From positions 1-64,000 of IMG/VR virus record IMGVR_UViG_3300043446_005775: a stretch of 64,000 bases of DNA; one strand, written 5' to 3'. Below are positions 1-9,000 of the stretch, piece by piece. The translations under genes and the position numbers were made by a program. The notes below the pieces were generated by a model. It saw only the letters and a program-made list of their open reading frames with translations, was not told the DNA's origin and made no database searches. The first letter of the stretch is position 1, and the number at the start of each line of letters is the position of its first letter. This DNA comes from a virus.

Positions 1-1
1 C

Positions 2-3000
2 CCATTGAAAAGACCCGGGGAAATTGCTGCCGCGCTTTGCGCCGAACCACCAAGGGAGGCGATCAGCCTTGCTGTCACGCCATTGCAAGTGTCAAAGTCA
101 ACACATGTTGCCACAAAAGTAGCCGACTTTTTCGCTCCTGGCGAAAGGGGTGATGTGCGTCCGGTTCGTTTGGACACAGACAGCGAAACTGGTGGCGTCG
201 GAATTCTGAACCCTGTTGCTGATCATTCTGTTCAGTATGAAGGAATTCCCTTGTCGCACGTACGGCGAGCGCATCTGTCTCGAAATCCCACTACTGGTGA
301 ATTGGAGTGGGTGAGAGGTGAGGCCAGGGGCCGTTTGCCAAAAGTCATTCATGGAACCCTCTTGCATCCTTTTGCTGCAGCAGATGCCATTGATGCCATT
401 CACGCAGGATCTTTTAAAGACGAAGACGGCAATTTGCACGAAAGTCATGTTGCAAGCGCATCCCCAACGGGAATAGTAAGCAGACCTGCCAGCAGCGACG
501 AGCGTTTTTCTGGGGCAGACATCAGCAGTGTTCGCACAAACGGCCTGCTTGAAATTCACGGATTGCCGTTGTTCCATGGGATTCTTGCGGGATCAAATGC
601 ACACGATACAACAGGAGTAGGCGCAGAAAATTCCTATTACGATGAATGGGTAAAACAAGTTCAGGCAACAAATCCCGGGCAATTGAGTGGCGAAGCATTG
701 CTTGGTCGTCATGGTCGCTCATTGTACGCCACTCCGCCTGTTGTGGCGTTTGAAAGACCTTTGAACAGGGAGATTTCCAGACTCAGGCAAAGGCTTGCGT
801 TTCTGCAATCAAAAACAACAAAACTGACCGCAGAAGGCAGAATGGAGATGCGAAGCCTGGAGGAGGAGTTGAGGAGCAAAGAGCAGCTCATGCAAAAAAT
901 ACGGATCCCTGATTCCGCATCTGCGATGGCTGACGACTCTGATCTTGGGCAAAGTTTTTTTGGAATAGCTCCGACTCTTCGTGGGGGAATGGCTCCCATG
1001 TATGGAAAGCCTTCAAATCCTCTTCGTATCGAAGACCTGACGAGAACCGTTTCCGCAACTGGTGGTGATCGTCCATATCTGACAAGAGGGATGGGATTGT
1101 TTGTCGATCCATCGAAACATGCAGGTCACTACGCGCAAGTGGTTCGCGCCATGACCGTCCCCACCGTCGGTGTTGGAGGAGGATTGAGATCGCCAAATAG
1201 GCCGTTCAGCGTAATTCCCACGCGAGTCAGGGTTCATACATCAGTAGAGCCAAACACCCGCATGATTCCCGGTCTTCCAAACATTCCCTTGCGAAATGTT
1301 GCCGCACTTTACCCGACAATACGAGGACTTGTTCAAGGACAGGTATTTTTTTCCGATGAGGACGGCGTTCCCACCTATGTGACGGCAGCGGACAATGGGC
1401 CTGTTCTTTATAATCCACGCGCGGAAACACGGGCAAGCCTTGTGGCTGATGGCCTTCCCATGTATGAGCATTGGGGATATGCATACACAAAATCCGGAAC
1501 TGGCCACACCTTGGAACTCACTCGGCTTCAAGACTTGAAAGCACGTAGCGAGATAGATCCCGCAGTCAAATTCACCGATAGTGATCGGCAAAAATTGGTG
1601 AAATTACAAGAAGAGGTTGATGTTCGCAGGAAAGCATCAGATCTGTTTGGATACAATTCTGACACGCGCCCGAAAATTCCGGGAGTCCCAAATCAGTATG
1701 GGCATCCAACCATTGGCGAAGGACCAATTGCAAGAAGGGCGATTCCTGGTCTTGATCCCAATGCGGAAGTTTCAAAGACTCGTGCAGTATTCGATCCGTT
1801 GCAGATAGGTACGGCTGACCGGCCTTCATATATTTCCTTGAGCATGATTCCGGCTCAATCCTTGGACAACATCAGCAATACACGCGAGTCTCCATACTTG
1901 AGGGTGCTGCATGATCACGACGGTGTTCCTGATGAGGTCGTGCGCATTCCTGATCGTGGAACAACCACCAAAAGATTGTCTCCTGATGAGTTGACATCAG
2001 AGGAACTCGCAAAAAAGTCATTTCGTGCCGTTGTTTCGTCCGTGGGGACAAGTCGTTATCGCGTGGCAATGCTCTTGCCGTCAACGGCAAAGCATCCTGT
2101 GATATCAACCTATAATGTGAGATATTCCCCGCAAACAATGTCTTATCGGGCACCAGCAGGAGCGCCAAATTTGCTTGGACAAATACTTGGTTCTGTTTCA
2201 GAGGAAAATAACAGGAGAATAAGCCAGAATGTTGATCAGGCAAGAATATTCGAAGAATTATTTGCGGCGCGAGATTCTGATACAGGAAGAATTTTCCAGC
2301 AAGTCATTGATTCTTCGAACAATCCTTTTGCAATGCATGCAAACTTGCCATTATTTGAACCTGTATGGGACGCTGAAGGAAACCCGATACCGGGAGCGTA
2401 CCGGCAAAGCTTGCAAGCTTCGTATGTGTCACGTCCTCTTCCCGGAATAAGCGCTGCTGAAGCAGCAAGGGCTGGCCTCCAGCCCATTTACCAGCCGCCT
2501 GAAGGAAATATTCCTCCGATTTTATTGGATGACCCATACTCGCCCATGAGTCCTGACGGAACAAGATCAGCAAGGGGGTTGGCAGTATATCGACTGAATT
2601 CTGACACCGAAAATGGAATGCAGCTTCTGTTTCCGCAAAATGCCAACGCATATTTTGGCGTATATGACGGCCAGCTTCGTCCGGAATCTCGGCGAGAAAC
2701 ATACACATATGTCAATGATACGATTCGGGCAGCTCCGGTTCGACAAAGCAAGGAAGGATCTGATTCGACCATAGACAAGCATGCAGCCATTGAACTAAGC
2801 AGGAGATTATATTACAGGCGAAGAAATTCTGCAGAATTGGCATCGGGACAATACAAGATAATTCCGGTGTTCGAGCATGATACACAGCCATCAAAAAAGT
2901 CAAATGCACTCATGATGCGTGGATGGCAAAGCGAATTGATGGATGGCGTTTCTTCTCATCTTGAAACGGTTGAGAATCCTTCAAAAGAATATGTCGAAAA

Positions 3001-6000
3001 TTACATTATCGATTCCTTTGCTGCTGATCCTTTTGCAAATTCAGAAGACAAAAGATCCAGCATAAGTGATGATCAGGCACGTGCCATGTTCAATGCGCTT
3101 GGCGTGTTCCAAATGTCTCAGCCGGAGCAATTTAGCTTGCAGGAGTTTAAAAACTGGATGCGGGAAGGGCTCAAAAAAGGCAAGACAGACAAGGAAATCA
3201 TAGAAAATCGCCCAGTGATTGGAGATGCCGTTTTTTGGCCACAAGATCCAGCTCCTCCACAAGTGACGACGCCACGGAAAAAAATCGTTGGCGCATATCG
3301 CTTGTTTTCTCAAAGCAGGCCATTGAGTCTTGGCGAATGCAGCATAAGCGAGGATGGCCGATTGATGATTCCATTCAAATCGCCAGATTTTGATCAAATT
3401 CGGGAAGGTCAATCGTTGCAATTGTACTCATACAACGATGGGACTAAAGATGTTCGGTACCAATATACTCCTGATCAGTTGACAAAAAGGCTGCTTGATC
3501 CTCTTCTTATCACCGAGGTGATGTATGACAAAAGAAGCAAGATGGCCTTCTGTCGCACTTCCCAGCCAATTGCATCATATTTTGGAACGGATCCTGATGC
3601 CATTAGAAAACTTGAATCAGATCTTACAAAAAGTTTTTCAATAACTCTTCATCGGCATGAACTTCATCCTGTTTTGCCGTCCGATTTTGTTCCATATGAC
3701 GGATATATTGAACAAACTGACGAACCAATTCCTCCTGACTTGTTCATGAAAATGCTCATGGGAAACGAGTTAAGGGATGCAGAAAAGGAAGTGGCCAAAA
3801 ATATCCTTCGGTATTTTCATGCCGCGGCAACAAAAAGGGAGTTGGGCAACGACAGCGAGGGACTGCTTCGAAAAATAGGCGTTCCTGTTGATGCCCAGGA
3901 TTCTCATTACATGTTTGCAAGCCTGAAGCCGGAACATTACACATGGGCAAGGTTTGCTGCGGACACCACTGTTGATTTGAATAGCCCACAATATTCCGAA
4001 GTCATGCAACTCATAAAAAGCATGGGCAAAGATACCGTTGATGAAATAAGTGATCCGCAGCAAAGAATAAAGATCTTTGAAGCCATAAAAGAAGTGGCTC
4101 AAAATCCCGAAAAGCAGGAGAAAGGAATTGCCGAATGGCTCAAGCAACCTCTTGGCCAAGCCATTCTGAACTTTCGCAACAATCGAAAGCCGGATGCCGA
4201 TCCCATGGTTCAAGTAAAAGGAGACGAAGGACAATTACTCAGCAGGACAATTGGATCATTGAGATGGGATCCACGCGACAAGCAAATACAGACGGGCGGC
4301 GAACCCATTACTGTGGCGCAACATATTTTCCGGATGCTCGGCGGCGGAGGACAATCAGCAGAGCAGAAAACTGTCCTGAATGGGGATCGATATTCTTACA
4401 CAACAGAACAGGGACAACAAAGACAATTGTCAATCAACGGGTTGGTCAATACAGGGAATTCTCTCCTTCTTCAGGAATACAAAGGATGCATAAATGATGA
4501 GTTCCTGAAAGTCATCGGATTTGGGGCGATGGCTGATTTTGCTGCCAATCTGGATGATTTTGACAAGAATCACTCATCACTTGAGTATTTGGATCCAACA
4601 AAAGAGGCAACCGGAAATCCGTTTGACGCAATACGGAAAAAACTTTCCCTTTTTGCTTTGTCTGATGACAATCAAGAAAAGATACGGTTGGCTGGACAAA
4701 TACAAAAAATATGCGATTCCTACCGGAATCAACAGTTGCGTTTGGTGCATGAAAGAATTGGTTATTATGAAGAATTAAGAGATCCCCAGAAAGCCATGTT
4801 TACAGCACTTGCAAATGAGGGGATCGTAGGAAATTTTGACAGATTGCAGGACGTGCTTTCTTTAATCCCTGGAATGAAACCTCAGGAATCAAAGATCATT
4901 GGCTTTCTTGGCGAAAGTGATGATTTTGGAAACAGGATGCCAGGAAATTCTGGTTTTTATCGATCTTCTTCAAACTCGAACGCCTATGAGTGTTCCGAAG
5001 CATACTTGAATCCATCAGCGTTTCAAATTGTCGCTGGAGCCGGGCAAAACCAAGATGATGAAGACCTTACTTTTGCAAAAGCGTTGGAATATCCAGTCAT
5101 CAGGAAGGAAGTTCAACAGGTAGCAAGAATAGGAATGGAATTGCTTTTTGATCCCGAAGGAGTAGGAGATGCTTGGGAAAAATTGGATGAACAAGACAAA
5201 TCATTGCTTTGGACGCATTTGGGTCTTGAAACTGATCCCTCCAATTTGTTGAAAGGTATTGCAAATTACCTGGGAATCGATGAAAATGACATTCGCGCAG
5301 GCATGATGGAGCAAATAAAATCAAGCGTTACCAATCTCATGTCAGCTGAAATTGCAAATTCGGCCTCACTAACAGCCTTGCACATACAAAGAGAGCAAGA
5401 GAAATTGCGTGATAGTGCATACGAGGCCGCGAAAACAAAAACTGCCCCCAGAATTGATCCGCCTGCGCCACTGGTCAGAAGATGGTCACCATTGACGAAT
5501 GTTGTGCCTCATTTCAGAGCCTATGCAGAATACGGAATGGAAAAAACGGACAGATTTGAGGGCAGACTCCCCGAAGTTGTTGCTGCAACCCTTCATCCTG
5601 ACAATTCTTTTGTCCCGCCGATGGCTCCTTATTCAGACGAGCACGAATTGATGGACATTCCGTATGGCGAGGGCGTATTGCGTGGTCAATCACCATTTCC
5701 CGCATGTTCGGATACCATGCTTCAAAACGTGATGAGATTGAAGCAGGATGCAAGAGCTGCATCGAGAATCATTTATTGGGACAACCCTGCAAAGTCCAAC
5801 GATATTGTCACCGTTGATCAATTTGATGGAGCCATGTTTGGAAACTCCTTCTCAAGCAGATGGGCTCCATTGAGAATGCTTGGTCAGGACAGCAGTGACG
5901 ATTCTGTATCTGACGGAGCGGTGGCTTCAATAACAAAGCAGTATTTTGGAATCGATCAGGAAGATGACGCACAAACAGTGGCACTGAAAATTCAAAATGC

Positions 6001-9000
6001 CATTTTGCAAGGAAATGCGCTCAATGGATTGCTGCTTGCCGCAGATGTGGCAGATCAAGTTGACGTTGAAGAAACAGTTGAATTGCCTGGGCACACACGA
6101 GAAAATCCAAAAACAAAGAACGAAAGAGGGACAGGAAGAGTCCACAGGATAGACGGAATAGCTGGCCAACTTGGTCGATCAAAAGCTCAAAATGGCATTT
6201 ACGCAGTAGTTGACAAGAGTCCGGATGCCCTGAAGTTTGAAAGAACAGGAAACTCGATTACCATACAGAAGGGCTTGTCTTTTTCATGGGTAAGCAAGGG
6301 GCAATCAAAAATACCAGGGCAGATATTTTCTGCGCAGAAAGTCATCACTGATGTTCCAATAACAATATCCTGGAGCGTTCAATCAAACAGAATAAATATA
6401 AACCTTTCTGACTTGAGAAAGAAAACCGAAATCGTGTCGAGAATCATTGATTCCGACCTCACGCCCACCGAGGAAAAAAACGCTCAAGCAAGCGCCCGGG
6501 AGCATGCAACACGCGAATCAAATGCCAGATTGTTTTCAGGCGCAATGCCGCAGGAAATTCCATCATTGTCTTCGCATGATCCCAGAGTCAAAAGCGCCTT
6601 CCAATCTCAATTTGATTCCTCATTGGTTGGCACTGGAAACGGATTTGAAAGCGTCCAGAATGCCAGGGAATTTGAACTGTCTACCGGATGGTCGCTGCTT
6701 CATGAAGACGCCATCAGGGACGCTTTCAAGGATCAGCGTTTTGAGGCATTGATAGCCCCACACGCCTCAGGACAGCAAGGGATTGTAGTTGCGACACTTC
6801 CGCAGCAGGAAGACGATGAAAAAGTCCATGCAATAGTTTTTATCCCCATGATTCCGGCAGGAGATACCTCAGCTCTTCACGATCACACTGATCACATTGA
6901 TCGGGAAGGCGCGTTGATAGAAGAAAGACTGTATCATCAAGCGCGGGAGAGTTCGTATGTTCTAGGTTTGCATAGCGGAAGCCTGGATGCCAGCTCTGGA
7001 AATCCCGGTCAAACTGCTGCAGAAAGAATGAGTCGAGCTCCTAATTTTGTCAACGGATCCCGAAGTCCTCTGCGCAATGGAAAACCGGATAATATTCGCG
7101 TTGGAAGACCGCTCGAAAACGAAACCGAGCGAATGGCGAGAACGAAGAGGGGCGGAGATGGAACACCGCGCTCGACTCCGTCAGTATACGGAAGATTTGT
7201 CGTTGTTTCGTTGGATACAAACGATTTCCAAAAAAGAGATCTTGCTGGATCCTATGTATCATTCGGAGATGTTGACAACAAAAAGGCGAAAAGTATTGAA
7301 GAATTAAAGATTAAATTGCAAGAAGCGCGAAAAAAGGCAAAAGAGGCAGGAATTGAAACTGTCAGCAATGTGAATAAAAGAGTGGAGCTCATGACTCCAA
7401 CAGAAAAACTGATGCATGCTATAAATATGCTGGAGAAAGAGATTAGAACGGCACAACTGGGACTTTCAGAAAAACAAAGGAAAATTAATGAATCCGCCGA
7501 AGATATTGTCGTTGTTCCCAGGGAATCCATAACATCATATTGGGATCCAACAATCATAATGAATCATAGTTCAGTGGCGAAAATGACGCCATATCTGGCG
7601 TATTGGTTATCGCAAAAATCAAAGAGGCTCGATTTTTCTGATTCCATGAAGGAAACATATGATCACATACAAGAACATCCGTTGATTGATGACAGCGCAA
7701 AGGCAGCTCTTCGCGATGGAATCTTCAGTTCAATCGAGGAGAGAGACAGAAACACCGACAGTGCAAGTGCAAACGACAAGCTATTGGCAAAAGATCATGT
7801 CCATTCCAGATTGATAACGATTCCTGATGGGGACTCGAAAATATCTTTCTTGGAAATACCGGATAGGGTGCTGAAGATTGATCCAACGCTAAGTGACAGG
7901 AAGATTCGCTTTAGCTCCCAACAAATAGCAACGTTCTTGGAAGAACTTCCAAGTCAGCTGAAGAAGATTGCCGCAGAAAACGGCTTGACTGTATGGGCAA
8001 TCAACGGGAAGGTTTCGGAGGCGTTCAACTATACGAATAGGGCCGGTCAACCACTCGATGCGTATGGGTACAGGAAAAAAAATGTCATCATAGCCAGCAC
8101 GATAGGCGTTGATCCGATGATGGAGTTCATTACGCATTTTGCGGATTTCATTGCGGAAAAAACGTGGCTTGTACAAGACGAAATGCAAATGGGCCAATTA
8201 AACTCTGTCAACAAGAATTACGGGGAGTGTTACACCAAGGCTCTGGATTGGGCAAAAACCAAGATTGATCAGGCAAAAAAGATACGTGACTCAGGATTCA
8301 GAGAAAACCCAGATGATCCAATGTCAGAAGAGTTGCCGAGGGAAAAAAGATGGATTTTCAATGAAATATTGGCAAACATTTCAGATCAGGATGAATTGCA
8401 AGACCAATTGAAAGTTGCAAAAAAATTATTTCAGATATACATTGCAACACTTTTGTTTTCAAGTGGATCGTTTGCGGAATCCAAGTCGGGAAAGACGCAC
8501 ACGTATGTGAACATGCCTCCTGTCGGATGGCTGAATGGAGCGATGCCTCCCCCGCATTTTGTGAGTTTTGATCCTGTCGAACAAGCTACTGCTCTTGTGC
8601 ACAAAAATGTGAGATGGGAACAGTTGCTCAATGATACAAACGACGAAAGCAAGGGGATAAAAGATGACGCCGCAGCATTGAGCACGGCTGTTTCAGACTA
8701 TGTGCTGTCATTGAGCAAAACAGTTGCTCCGGAAGAAAAACACATTAACATTGCAAAACTGAAAATTAATGCGAACACCGATGCCGAGCAGAAAGAGTCC
8801 ATAACGTATGGAATCCAGCCTGTCAACCCATCATGGGGAGCAGAATTGAGAACATTGGAGCAGCAGCTAAAACAGCAAACAGGCCTAACAGAACAAGAAA
8901 AGGAACAGGAACGGGCGAAGATAAGTAAATTGAAAAAAACCATTGCAGATGCAAAAAATACGGGAGCCTTGGCAATCATTGCTTCTGCCGGAACAGGAAA